Below, piece after piece: positions 39,001 to 52,800 of a stretch of DNA of 64,000 nt. The number at the start of each line of letters is the position of its first letter. The stretch's first letter is position 1. The notes under the pieces were generated by a model, which searched no databases, was not told where the DNA came from, and saw only the letters and a program-made list of their open reading frames with translations. The stretch is from assembly GCA_013339895.1 (NCBI GenBank), contig JABACO010000008.1:4166244-4230243 (forward strand), in the 5' to 3' direction. Source of the DNA: Ephydatia muelleri (Eukaryota; Porifera; Demospongiae; Spongillida; Spongillidae). The position numbers were made by a program, and so were the translations under genes.

Positions 39001-42000
39001 GGAGGGAAGGGAGTGGTCTGCTGATTGGTATGAAAGGGTGGGGTGGTGGTGACACACCACACCAGCAGATTTTCCTTCAGGGTGTCCCAGTGAAGGGTCT
39101 GGTGCTTGATCCATGCTGCTGCTTGTCTGAGAGGTACATGTACATGTACATGTAGTCATACTGCAGAACAGCAGCAGTGGCAAAGAGCTGGCAGATGGTG
39201 TACTTGACCAGTACCAGTGCTGTATCAGGACCCCGAATACCACAAACACAAGGCCTCAGCCAACCGAGAAAGCCAGAGACCTGACGTTTGTGTTTTTTCT
39301 TGCCAGCCCAGGGAGTGATCATCAGGGGTGACCCCTAGACATAATTACTGCTTTTGACGAGATTATACTACGTGATGTGTGTAGTGATACCCATCTGTAG
39401 CATGCATGTAGGTGGATTATTATTGAGAGTTCGCTGGTACATGTAGAATGTGTGGCACACTGATATGATCGCAGAGAACGTAACCACTTACATCTCACTT
39501 AGCGAACATTCATGTACATCTAAGTCTAGCCATAGCATGCAATACTACCAATTACATGTACATACAATGAATGCGAATAGAATGTCAGTGTTGAAAATAA
39601 GCGGTATCGCATCGCAAATTGCGATGTAATATTTGTTAATTGCGACACAAAGCCATTATTGTGTAGCGGCGTTTGGGATGCAATAATGTACAATTGAAAT
39701 TGTATTCATTACTTCTATTTTGTTGATACAGTGCACGTGTTTCGGTTAATCCATCATTCTTTTCCGTTTGTTACCACTTGCCGTTGTTCCAAATCGTTGC
39801 CACTGTGAGTGCCTACCGTTGTTTAGGTTCGTTGTTGTTGTTGAACGCTGCCGTTGTTCGAGATCGTAACGCCATTGCCTTTCCTTTGTCGGCCTCATTG
39901 TTAATTGACGTTGTCACGGTTTTTAATTGAGTGTGTCGTAACGAACTCGCGATGCCCACTCAAGCTACTGCTGATCAGTGGCAGGCAGTAATCAACCCAT
40001 CAAAGAAATGGCTGAAGATTGTTGTGAGAGTGGGCAAGTTACGAGCGTTTCCTGCCTTCTTTGTGCTAAACATCATGACAAATTGCAGTGTGTAGTGACT
40101 CATTTGTCAAAGGTATAGAAGGTACAGCAATTTAAAAAGACAACATTCTTAAACACCAAAAGAGTGAACAACATACGCGCGAGCACTTCGTTATGAAAGT
40201 GAACCAATGAGCATGCTAGACGTTTATAGTAAGACAACCGCTAGGAAAAGCTTTGGCTAATTAAAAGAGCAAGCTGACAGGGATAATGTTGGTAGACTTA
40301 TAGAAATTGTTTATATGATGGCAAAGCGGGCATTGCCATTCAACAATTTTAACTCCCTCTGTAGTATGGAAAAAAGACATGGAGTTTCATTAGGAAGTGC
40401 GTACCAGAATGTTGCAGGATGCCGTGATATGACACAATGTATTTCAGAGTGTATTGAAGGTGAATTGAAGGAAGCCTTGGCTGAAACAAAATACTTTTCA
40501 ATTCTTATGGATGGAAACACAGACTGTGCTGTAGTGGAATCAGAGTTAATGTATGTCATTTATGTGGACAAATATGGTATCTGACACAGAGTTTCATGAA
40601 ACTAAAAAAGGTTCATGATGCAACTGCTGCAGGATTGACAGAACTTTTGAAGGACACAATGGCTGAGATCATCCCAGGACTGGGCACAACACAATATATA
40701 GTAGGGTTTGGTGCAGATGGTGCAAGTGTGAACATGGGTGTAAGGAAAGGTAATAATAGCAGTTAGGTTGCAGGATGAATATCCATGGCTTTTACCAATA
40801 CACTGCTTCAATCACCGTCTTGAACTAGCAGTGAAAGATGCTCTTTCTAAGACGTTTTATGATGACATCATAGACACTCTCACTTCATTGTATTACTTCT
40901 ATCATGCAAGTGGTAAAAGGCAGAGAGAATTGCAAGAGTTGGCGAATAGTTTGGAAAATGGCATACAAAAACCCAACAAGTGTAATGGAACCCGTTGGAT
41001 CCAGCATAAACTGCAAGCCACTAAAGCACTGCTTCATTCATACAAGGTAATAGTAATGCATTTGGAAGCAATGGCAGCAGATAAAACCAGTGATCAGGAA
41101 AAGGCAAAAGGATTAAATAAAAAAATAACAACTTTTAAGTTTGTTATTCATCTTTTATTTTTTCGGGACTTACTTACACCCGTTTCTAGGCTGTCACTTG
41201 TTTGGCAAAAAGATGCCGTTGAAATACCACAGATGCTTGCAGCTGAAAGGACTATGCATGTGTCATTACAAGATTTGAAATCACTAAATATGTCAGATGA
41301 CAAAAGTATGCTATCATCCCTACTCAATACAGCTGCTCGAAGCGGAGTTGCAAGCTTCATGAATGTGAACCTTAAAAATGTGTCACAAGGCTTAGCATTT
41401 TTTAAATCACATTACATGCAATATGTAACAAACATAGAAGCTGAATGTAATGAGAGATTCTGTACAAAAGACAGTGCAAGTTTGCTGAATTACACATGCA
41501 TTCTGGACACAAATCTATGGCCCACGGATTCTGATACTTTAAGGACCATGGAGATAGTGACCACAAAATAATTGCAGACCATTTTGGTCCTATTTTAAAC
41601 CTGGGTGTTGATGGTACTGAGGGACTAATGAAGCAGTGGCATGAATTAAAAGAATTTGTACTTGTTAATTTTAAGGCACAACCTCCCAGAGAAATCTGGA
41701 AGAAAATTCATGCATTTTATGCTGACAATTATCTGTTGGTTGCAAGAGTGATTAATTTAATGAGAGTGTTCCCGTTTTCTAATGCCTTAGTTGAAAGATG
41801 CTTTTCAACTATGAAAATAATTAAGACTGATTGGAGAGCAAATCTTGACATACCAACTGTAGATATGCTTCTATGTATTAAAAAAATGGGGCCAGAACTA
41901 GATTTATTTTCACCAAAGAAATCAGTGGAATTGTTCTTTGCGAAGAAACCTAGACGCCCAGATGCTCAGCCATATGGCCCACATAAACGCGCAGGTTGCT

Positions 42001-45000
42001 TCTGTGCAGTGGGTGTGGCTTACCAGATGCTCAAAACTCTGGACCCTGCCCCGCCCACCTGGGATAAAGACCCAAACCTATTGGACCAGGCTATTCGTGG
42101 CCTTCGATGTAGATATTATTGAAATGTATAATGTATTGTTGCTACACAAAATTTGCAATTGCTAATCAATCATATATGTGCATAGCAACTCTGCTAATCA
42201 ACTTTTTATAAGTATTTTCAACACTGGTTGTACTATGATCTCACTTTCTGCATCACCATCACTTACTCCTAGCTTTTCAGAGAGTGCAGCTACAATTTTT
42301 CTGATTTTCTTCTGACCATATGAACTCCCCTTTGCATCTGGCGCTTTGATAAAGGTAATAAATACCCCAAACGAAGCAAGTCCTACATTTATTTGAATGA
42401 ATTCATCTTCAACTTTACTACTGGCACTGCTATCTGTACTATCATCCTCAGAGATAGCATCAGTTACTTCATACAATGCAGCTCCAACACATTCATTTAG
42501 ATCAGTTACACTTGGACTGTTTTCACTTTGAGCCATTAGATCAACACTTTCTTCAGCTACTCCAGAGCCTAATGCATCTTCTCCATCACTATGATGCACA
42601 ATATGGTCGATTCGGCCTTCATCAGGCAGCTCAACGTCAGTTCTGCCTTCAGCATTAGCTGTGAATTGATCGTGGTCCACGTGACACACTTCACTTGTGT
42701 CTGCCAAATTTGAGTTTTCATTGCTACTTTGAGGTACAATGCCAGACAGATCCAAAACACTTGATGTCCTATTCTGCATGGCATAAAGTTTTCTACGACA
42801 CAGTGAACAAATCTTTTGTGACGGATTTAACATTAGCTGTGGAAAAGTTTCAACTAATTTATTTGATACTGGCCTCAAATCACTACGAGCATTGCGAGTT
42901 CTCTGCCTCGTGTGACACTTTAGTGGATCACAACAGCGTTGAAAGGATGACATGTTTCTAACAAAAGCGATGACTGGCAAAAAAAAATCGAAGAAGCGCT
43001 AGCGTCATGAAACTTGCAAACATAGACAAAGCGTTGTGAATGACAGGTGAACTTATATAAACTATATTCCGCGCGGGCACTTACCCGCGCAGTACATTGT
43101 AACAATGGAGAAGGCCTCAATAACAATAAAAAGGTCTTGTGAAGGACTGCATGCATGAGAACCAGTCCTTCTTGTATATACTAGCCTGAATATCCTGAAT
43201 CGAGGTGTTAATTAATTCCATTCACTGGAGGCCCAACACCGTCGAAAAGTCTAAAAGGCTACTTTCTTTTGTGTGCATTGTTTACTTGGCCGCTGGGCTA
43301 TGCAGACTTTGTGTGTACTCCGTGCTTATTTGCGAAGTTGATATCTACTATTGTGCTGACCGTGTGTACTTCTGCTGGGCTGGTAGCAAAGGTCGGGCTA
43401 CGCCCAACTACGGTATACTAGCAAAGTTATGATAGGCTCACCAAAGTGTTGATAAGCACATTCCATGGCTCATGAATTCAATCAAACAGAAAGGAGACTC
43501 ACTCTTCAATATGGCGTTTCAACGGAACCCAGTTTCGTCCCGTTGTAGAAGCTAGATATAACAGTAGAATACAACCTGCTCTTTCCTATTTTCAAAGAAT
43601 AAAAACTTAAAAAGTGGCACAGGCAGCAGTTGATAAAGCTGGCCAATCATTCGGAGTCGGCAGTCGTCGAGGAGTGTGATAATTCCAATAATTCAGACGA
43701 CAAACAAAGGAGAATGTCGAGAAGGCGGCAGAGCGAAAGGTGGCGAAGAGGAGGTTTCAGGAAGGGATACAGAGAGAAGGAGGTGCTAGGAAGAATATGG
43801 CAAGGCACATCAGTGAGCTGGTGCTTGAATCCAAGATCCCATTTGTGGGGCCCAAGGATGGGAGCAGTGGACTGCCCAGACCCAAGTTTCCAGTGGGTTC
43901 TTGTTTTAGGTGGGTGACACTGGCCATTCCCAGAGGGAATGTTCAAAGATGCCCAAGTGGGGTCAGAGTACACTATCCTTTGGAGGTTGAGCATGTGGTC
44001 ATTGAGAGCATGAAGTGTGTTGATGGAGGGAATGTATCATCTAATTTGGGGGAGGACAATGAGGAGTACATGTATGTGTCACCTGGCGGAAACCCAGGAG
44101 GAAGATGCAGTGAAACTTAAACACCTAAACTTAGGGGAAGTTTAGGTGTCTGTAGGAGCAGGTGCTGTGTGCACCTCCATGTGTGTTGTAAACACTTAGG
44201 AATGGGTATGTTCTTCCCTTCTACACTGAGCCTAATCAGCATTAAAGGATCTCCCAGTCGTATGCAGCCCATTATCTGTTCTCACGAATGGAGTGGGTAA
44301 AAATGGCTTGTAGTTAACTCTTTCACTGGCAATAGAGCAATATTGTGCCACAGATGCTATACAAAAGCCACTCTGTTTATCTAAAAGGTTTAACACTTTG
44401 TAGTCAACAACATATTGATCAGTTGTTTCCTGGTCATATAGTGTAAGTTTATTGCTAACTACGTCTCCCCAGAATGGCCAATGCTTATTTTACACAACAT
44501 GTGTACCGTAATAATTGGCTTTGTCAGCCAAAGAGTTAATCTGAGGCATTTTAATTGATCTCTTTGGAAACAAAAATTACATATGAAGACTTGCGTGAGG
44601 CAATGAGGATTTTCAAACAAGGTGAGTGGATGTTTTCATTTGAGCTGAAGTCTGGCATGTTGATACTGTTAAGTGTCGTTGTAAGTACAGTACTTGTGTT
44701 TTGGAAGCTTTTTACACGTTTGTTGTGTTGCCATTTGGATTGTCTTCAGAACCTTATGTCTTTCTAAAGATGATGCAACCTTTGGTTCGGTATACGTAAT
44801 GGATGAAAGGCAATCATGTACATGTATCTCGATAATGGCATTGTAGCATTGCCAGATGAGGTGGGTGCCATTACTGCCAGTGGCTGGGTGAGGGACACAC
44901 TAGCTAAGGCAGGGTGGGTATGTAATGAAGCTAAGTCTACCTGGTTACCCACCCATAGGTTGTCATGGTTAGGACTTACCTTGGATCTAGAGTTGGGGCT

Positions 45001-48000
45001 TATCTCGGTGCCTGATAGGAAGATTGAGGTCTTGCGGGGGAAGTTGCTAGCAGCCATGGAGCAACCAATGCTCAGGACCAGGTTTATAGCAAGCTTGGTT
45101 GATAGGATTATAGCAATGAGTCTGGCATTAGGCCATGTTGCTAGATACATGACACGGGCTTTGTACGCATTACTGTTAACTACAGACATGGTGCGATATG
45201 CTACCCATAACATCAGAGGGAAGGGAGGAGCTTAAGTTTTGGACTGAGTCAATGGAGGAGTATAATGCACATCCTATATGGCATGGTCCATCTGCTGTCA
45301 GATGTGTGCACCCAGATGCTAGTGATGTGGGCTATGGAGGCTACATAGTTGAGCATGGCATGCATGTGCACAGGGAATTTGGTTTTCAGAAGAAGCAAAG
45401 CAGAGCTCTACCTGGAGAGAGCTAGTAGCAGTGGGGAGAGTGCTAGAATCAGTTGCAGGCAGACTGAGTAGTACTAGAGTGTGTTGGTTCTCTGACAATC
45501 AAAATGTTAGGTTTGTTGACAGCTGCTGTGATACTAACTCCAACAGATATGGCAATTGCTTCGAATTTTGGATAGAAACATTGCATTGACCAGCAATCAG
45601 CATGCATCTGCATCAGTCATACAGGAGAAAGTGGTCCAGGCCAGGTAGTGCAGGAGGGTAACCATGTGTTCCAGCACCCAGTGGATGGCACTGGCAAAGT
45701 TGTCAAAATGCTTGGGGCCAATAGGCTGAAAGGTAGGACTGGAACCATGGGGAAGGCTGCCTGCAGATCCATTTTGGTCATGAGGGCTCGTTTGTTGAAC
45801 CTGCCGAGGAGAGCCACAGCATGGTGGATGGTAGAGTAGTGGAGGGTGAACTCCTCTCTGCTGATGATGTCATTGAAGTTGTGGTCTTGTGGTACAGAAA
45901 AATTGAGGATCACCCTCCACTTCTCTGCTTTGTAACAATCAGCAATGATGCCAACTCTTAATTAACACATGTACTTGAATCCATTGAAAAGTGTGGTGTG
46001 CTAATGAAAGTGAATGTGTCAGTGGTAATATTTCCGCTCTTCTTGATGGCCTTTACTGCCTCCTGTGTCAGTAGTCGGAGTCTGCTGGTCTGAATAAGTA
46101 AATGGTAATGGTGCTGCTTGCCTGATGCTTGGCTGTATGAGCAGGCAGGGGTGTGTGGCTATGTGTGACTGCAGCCCCGCCCCCAGCAGAGGCGTGACCA
46201 CGATGCTGGGCTGCGCGGGGTGTGGTGACCAGTCTGGTGGTGGAGCACGTGACATGGGCTGCAGGTGCTTGTTGGAACCAGACCAACACTGGAGAGCTGT
46301 GGTACTTCCAACAAGCACCTGCAGCCCAGCCCATGTCACATGCTCCACCACATGGTTCGTGTTGGTGGGAAGGTGTTGTTGCATCTGCTCTAGTGAGGCC
46401 CGAAGCTAGCCTCGTGCTGGAGCAGGTGTTCTAAGAGAGACTGCTTGTTGCCAGTGGTTTCAGGTGGGCAGGACGTCACAGGTGAGGGTAAGTAAGGCTT
46501 GATAGCTCATCGATACCAAGCTGTAAGACTGAATAAATACCTTCTCAAGAACACCCTTTATATAGTATGGAGACAATCTAGTTTGGGAATAGGGTAGGTG
46601 TAGTTGGAAGGACTACAAGAAGGGGACAAGCCTTGACCTACACACGATGTATCCCAAGACAAGCTTTTCCATGCTTTATGAACATCATGTACCATGCCAT
46701 GTACATTGTAAGCTGTGTGAAGCAAAGGGTATCGGATCATCGCTGGCAATTCTATTTGCCTTTCTTCAGAACATTTAACATTGTTTCAACAAATCCCTAA
46801 ACTTAACCGATTATCGCGGAAGATGCAAATTTGTGTATATACGCAGCCTGGCCGTGATAGCATGACATTGCCAGTGGTTATTGTGTGTATAGAGACGGCC
46901 GTAAACGAATGATTGTTATACCAACAGAGTCTGTGCAAAAGTTAAATAGCTATATCATACAGTCTTCATGTAGGGGAGGGATGCAGCGCGTGATAAGGTC
47001 TGATACTGCACACTCAGCGCACATACACGGCTATCAACACACGTACATTCAGCGTTTGCTACCAACGCATCCCTAAGTATACTCAGCGTACAATCATGTA
47101 TGCACCCACACACAACACAAAGGCCACTCACGTACACCTACGCGCTATCAGCTACATACATAACTACATACGTATTGCTCAATCAGAGACATTATATACA
47201 AATGATAATCTCTCGCTCAAAAGAGTTTGTCGATCACAACCACTGCAAAGCGAAACTTCGCAAGATCTCAAAAATTGTCTCTCTGAAAAATTCCACGCCA
47301 TGCATGTGGTATATACAGTACGAACGTATCTGATACCATGCCGCATGAAAAAAACATGTTACAATTCCGCGTATAATCGGTTAAATTGCATGAGGGCAAT
47401 TTGGTCATGTCACTTTATCATCAAACTGCATGCATCAAAAGGAATACTACCACACTATACACTGTGGTTCGTATACTGAAGGGTTTCAGACAAACATTAC
47501 ATGTCATGTTCACTGGCATCAATGTACAGTATATATATAGACTATGTACAACCTGGTGGATAGCAACATATATGTACATGTACATGTACTGTACACTTAC
47601 TTTATCATGTGCATTCACAATGATCCCTTTACATGTATCCAGAAGACTCAACACTCTGTTAGTATCACCATCTCTGCTAGCAGCCCACAGCTCAGCCTAT
47701 GGAAGCATTAGGTCAATAAAATACATATAAACACGTGTTTAAACCGCATACAGTACATGTACAGCTGCAGTATACCAGTATAACATCACATGTAACATGT
47801 GTGCAAGCACAGACCCCATCACCACTTACCATGCTCTCCAGTACTTCAACTACTGTTCCATGGCCATGCTGTCTTGCCAGGTCAAGTGGTGTATGATGCA
47901 TCTGTGCAGACATTGATATTTCATATGCCAGTGTATATCAAAACAATACAATGAAGCTACTCATTATTGCAATCCTATGCAAGCCTCATGACCTAACCTT

Positions 48001-49788
48001 ATCCCTGGCATTGATATCAGCTCCTCTCTCCAGTAGAGCTACCACGGTATCTGTGTGGCCATTCTTTGATGAGATGTGAAGTGCAGTTTGTCCACCCTGC
48101 ATCATGGTCACATGACACCAAATAAGAGAGCAGTAATATACACTGTATTTCAAACAATGACACTGTAATTGCACATGTACAGTGAATATTTCTAGACACA
48201 CTCATCACACACCACATAAGACATAACTGCATTGCAAACAGTACTAGAGTTTCTTGATAAACATGCACTGAGTAGTACAACCTTCTACTCGTGTACAATA
48301 GATTAGGAAATAATCCCCAGTGGAACCTGCCGAGGAGAGACACAGCATGCTTGCCCAATGCATGGCTGTATGAAGTGGGCAGTGTGTTGTCAGGAAAACC
48401 CCTCCCCCCTCCACAGAGGCATGACCACAATGCTGGACATGGCTGGGGTGTGTTCACCAGTCTGGTGGTGGAGCACATGTTGTGGACTGCTGGTAACCAA
48501 CTAGGAGGGAGGAGGGAGATAGATCAACATAATTCAGATTATGCCCGCGATTGTGGAGTCTGATTATGGTGTTTTTGGAGTTGTAGGGATCAGAGAGGGT
48601 GGGAAGGTGTTGTTGCATCTGCTCTAGTGAGGCCCGAAACTAGCCTCGTGCTAGAGCAGGTGTTCCACGAGAGACTGCTTGTTGCCAGTGGTTCCAGGTG
48701 GGCAGGCGGAGGACTGTAAAAGTATTCAAACTATTAAAGACATTACAATTATGCTCATGTGTATGATTGTGCAACTAGCATGTGTGTGATATTGTGATTT
48801 TGATAGTCTTTGATGTATCTCGGAGCATTGGTATTGGTGAACACAATAGAGGCAATGAGGGTGGGATGTCAGAAGCTGTGAGACAGTACGTTTATGGAAA
48901 CCTGAGAAAGATTGAAGAATATGATGGAGCGACAGAGGATTGGACTACTTACAGGGAGTGACTGGAGATATACACTGTATTGTACCTCGATGCAAACGAG
49001 GTGACATACAGTATGTGAAGAGGAGAGATGTGTTCCTCACGTGTATATATACACCACAAGAGAGACTGAGATTGTACATGTTCCACTTGCAGTGACTTTG
49101 GGTTCTTATTTATCTCACTATTCTTACAAAGCATACATGTGCACAAAAGTACATACCTGTACACACACACACACACACACAGAGACTGGGCTTGTACTAC
49201 TTGCAGTGACTTTGGGTTCTTATTTCTCACACTGTTTTTACAAGCGTACATGAAGTCAAAGGAGGATCTACAGAGAACCAGTCACGTGGGAACTCCACAT
49301 GCATGAAGAGTTGCCAACGAAATACAGTTTCATTTACACAATGTGTGAGGTCATGTTCACAAATTCTGCTGTGAGAAATAAGAGACAAAACTCTTAGCAA
49401 ATGGTACAAAAGCGAAGTGGACTTAGCATAAAGAACACAGAGAAGTTTATAGCAAGGTTATGCCAAATGGGAAAGGGTAAGTGAGAACGTAGGAATTTAA
49501 AAGTCTTCACACGCCATTTGCATAGTGTTATTCTTTTGCCACGTGTGTGCATGTGTGTGTGTATGTGTGTGTATGTGTGTGTGTATGTGTGTGTGTATGT
49601 GTGTGTGTATGTGTGGGTGTATGTGTGTGTATGTGTGTGTGTATGTGTGTGTGTGTGCACGTGCACAGATGTGTACATTCATGCTCATGTACACTTTGTA
49701 AAACAGTGTGAGAAATAAGAACCCAAAGTCACTGCAAGTGGTACAAGCCCAGTCTGTGTGTATATATGTGTATGGGTGTGTGTGTGTG

Positions 49789-49831
<43 letters not shown>

Positions 49832-52800
49832 GTGCGTGTGTGTGTGGCGTGGTGTGTTTGTGTGCAAAGATACAGTAGGTAGATCTGTGGCAGGTAACAA
49901 TGCAAGTGCGTAGTGCATGTTCACGTACTATGTTACCTAAGTTATAGCATCCCTGCAGTGTAGCCGAGTGGGCGTGACAGTAATAAAGTTCAGCAAGCGA
50001 ATGTGGGAAAGCTTTATACTACACTACTAGGTACCGAAGGATGATGCGAGTGAGTAGGAAAAAAATCCGTATGATGTGGGAGGCGGCAACAACCATCAGG
50101 CGCTAGCTGACAATCATTCACTTGGATCCATTAATTCGGTACAATCGTCATACGAAGTGATACAGTGTAACTCATCTTCTTTGACTCGTATTGACTCAGA
50201 TAAAAAAACTAAACAACAAAAAACAGACACTGAGTTGCGAATGGCTGTAGCTTATACTATAGGGTTTCAGACCAACATTAATTTATGTTCACTGGCCAAC
50301 ATTGCTAGATTTTGACATCAATGTATAGTACATGTATACGCTACATGTACATGTACAACCTGGTGGATAGAAACATACATGAACTTACTTTATCACGTGT
50401 ATTCACACTGATCCCTTTACATGTATCCAGAAGACTCAACACTCTGTTAGTATCACCATCTCTGCTAGCAGCCCACAGCTCAGCCTATGGATGGGTTAGG
50501 TCAATAAAATACATGCATTACACACATACACACAAATGTTTAAACAACATACTGTACAAAGTACATGTACAGCTGCAGTATACATGCACCTGTATAACGT
50601 ACATCACATTCAACATGTATTCAAGCACAGAGACGCCATCATCACTTACCTCCTTCATTGCTTTGCTCTCAAGTACTTCAATTACTTTTCCATGGCCATG
50701 CTGTCTCGCCAGGTCAAGTGGTGTATTATACATGTACTTGTACATCTGTGCAGACATTGATATTTCATATGCCAGTGTATATCAAAACAATACAATACTA
50801 ACTCATTATCTTATGCAAGCCTCACAACCTAACCTTATCCCTGGCATTGATATCAGCTCCTCTCTCCAGTAGAGCTACCACAGTATCTGTGTGGCCATTC
50901 TTTGATGAGATGTGAAGTGCAGTTTGTCCATCCTACATCATCAGACAAAGGATGGATCACATGACATGTAATTGGAGATCTACCCATACATGTACATGTA
51001 CATACATGTACATGCAATCTACATGTGTATACTGTACATACATGCAGTATACTGTACATGTGTCCACTGTATTAGATATGCATGGACATACACTGTACAT
51101 GTACATGTGCCTGTGATGGACTGGGAACTCATTGCATAACAATGATCATGACTACTGTGTTATTGTTTGTGTGTGGTGCAGCTTCTGTTGTGTACAGCAG
51201 GGTTTCCGATAAGGAGCAAGAAGTGTTCTGACAAAATGTCAGAACATGAACAAAATTGACCAGACATATGGTTTAGTTGATCAGACATGATTCGATGCGG
51301 ATTTTAAATTTAATTGTGCTTTTCATTTACAACTGATACACAATGTCTAGAATTACAGGTTTGACTTTCAGTCTGAATATACCAGTTAGCATCTACTGCT
51401 CAATCCAATCTTCCCAACCATCTAAGACAAGTGCATTATCTTCTTCATTGTCATCAATAATCTCTACCTCCGCAGCAGTGGATTCTGGTGTTTTTCTTGT
51501 GTCTTTGACAGTACGGCGTGTTTTTGCACTCCACCAGAGTTTTACAGCACCACTAGCATCCCAGGCAGACATTTCTGGTGCATCGACTGATATTCGCATC
51601 AAATCATCTAAATTGTCTTCACTGAGCCTTGTTCGCTTTTCAGTTTTTATGTTTTTCAAAACTGAGAACATCCTTTCAACTTTACCGTTGGACATTGGAA
51701 GGCAGAATAGCAGCTCTACTAGTGCCAGGATGTTTGACCACTTTTTTGCATCAACTGCATTAAACAGTTTCCACCAAAGAACAGAATAGTCCTCTTGAAC
51801 AAGATTCAAGTATCTCTTTGCATAGTCCACCATATCGTCCCATTCCTGTTGCAAGACACTGCAATCGACTTTAGCATGTTCCAATGGAGTTCTAAATCTG
51901 ATGCTAATGGCATCAATTGCACTATATCCAAAGGAGGCATCATCCTTTCTCTCCCAACCCATTGGAGCAAGAATTGTCAGGGCATGAGTTAGTAGATCAG
52001 GACACTGTACTTTCAGACGATCTTTAAGGCAGGCTTCAATTGCTTGTACACATTGGTCTTTTGTTTTCTTGAGAGATGTTATACAGCCATCAAAATTGGT
52101 TAGTTGTGCTCCTTGATATGATACTCCTCCATCATCACTCTGTTGGATGGCTCCTATTACCTTCTTAACAGTAGGGAGATCTTCAAAGGCCATATCCCTT
52201 ACCTTTTCCATAGCCTTCTTCGTTTTCAAGAAGGCTTCTATGGCCCCAATAATGGACACTTCATCATTTTGAAGAGCAACACAAAGAATTGCTGCAGGCT
52301 TCAATAGATCATGAAAAAGAGCACAACCATAAAGAACTTTAGCATTATGCCATTGCTGCAGATAACCCTTCATTTTTTGCCTGTCGGTAGATTTCATTGA
52401 TGGGTCTTCAGATAGAATGGCTAGATGGTTGAGATAGGCTCCTAGTCGGTTCACAACTCTCTCTAAAGCAGCTAACTTGTGAGCAATGAATCGAGTACCA
52501 CATGCCCTAAGAGGCTTTATACCACGACTTCTTGGCATTTCTGATGGTTCTAGGCATGCTTTTAACTCAGCCACAATGTCTTCAATTTCTCGGCACTTTT
52601 TCGGTGATTTTTCATATAAAAAATACAGCTTCAACAGCATGTCATCCACTGTTGAGAAATATGTATTTTTTAAAGCATCTTTTAAAGCAAGCTCTAGGCG
52701 ATGGGAAAGGCACCAAAACACAACAATCCAAGGCATGGACTCTTCAAGATGCCCTCGTAGTCCTCCAGCAGCAATATTGGCATTTGTTCCATCACAGCCA

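Noticed and set aside
38869..39249. 126-codon GC-rich ORF
   Set aside because: Overlapping open frames without any domain motif; composition alone explains them.
47096..47479. 127-codon ORF inside the TTAA-flanked element
   Set aside because: No transposase motif, and it runs across the element end.
49394..49694. His/Thr-rich ORFs
   Set aside because: Read from TG/CA microsatellites.
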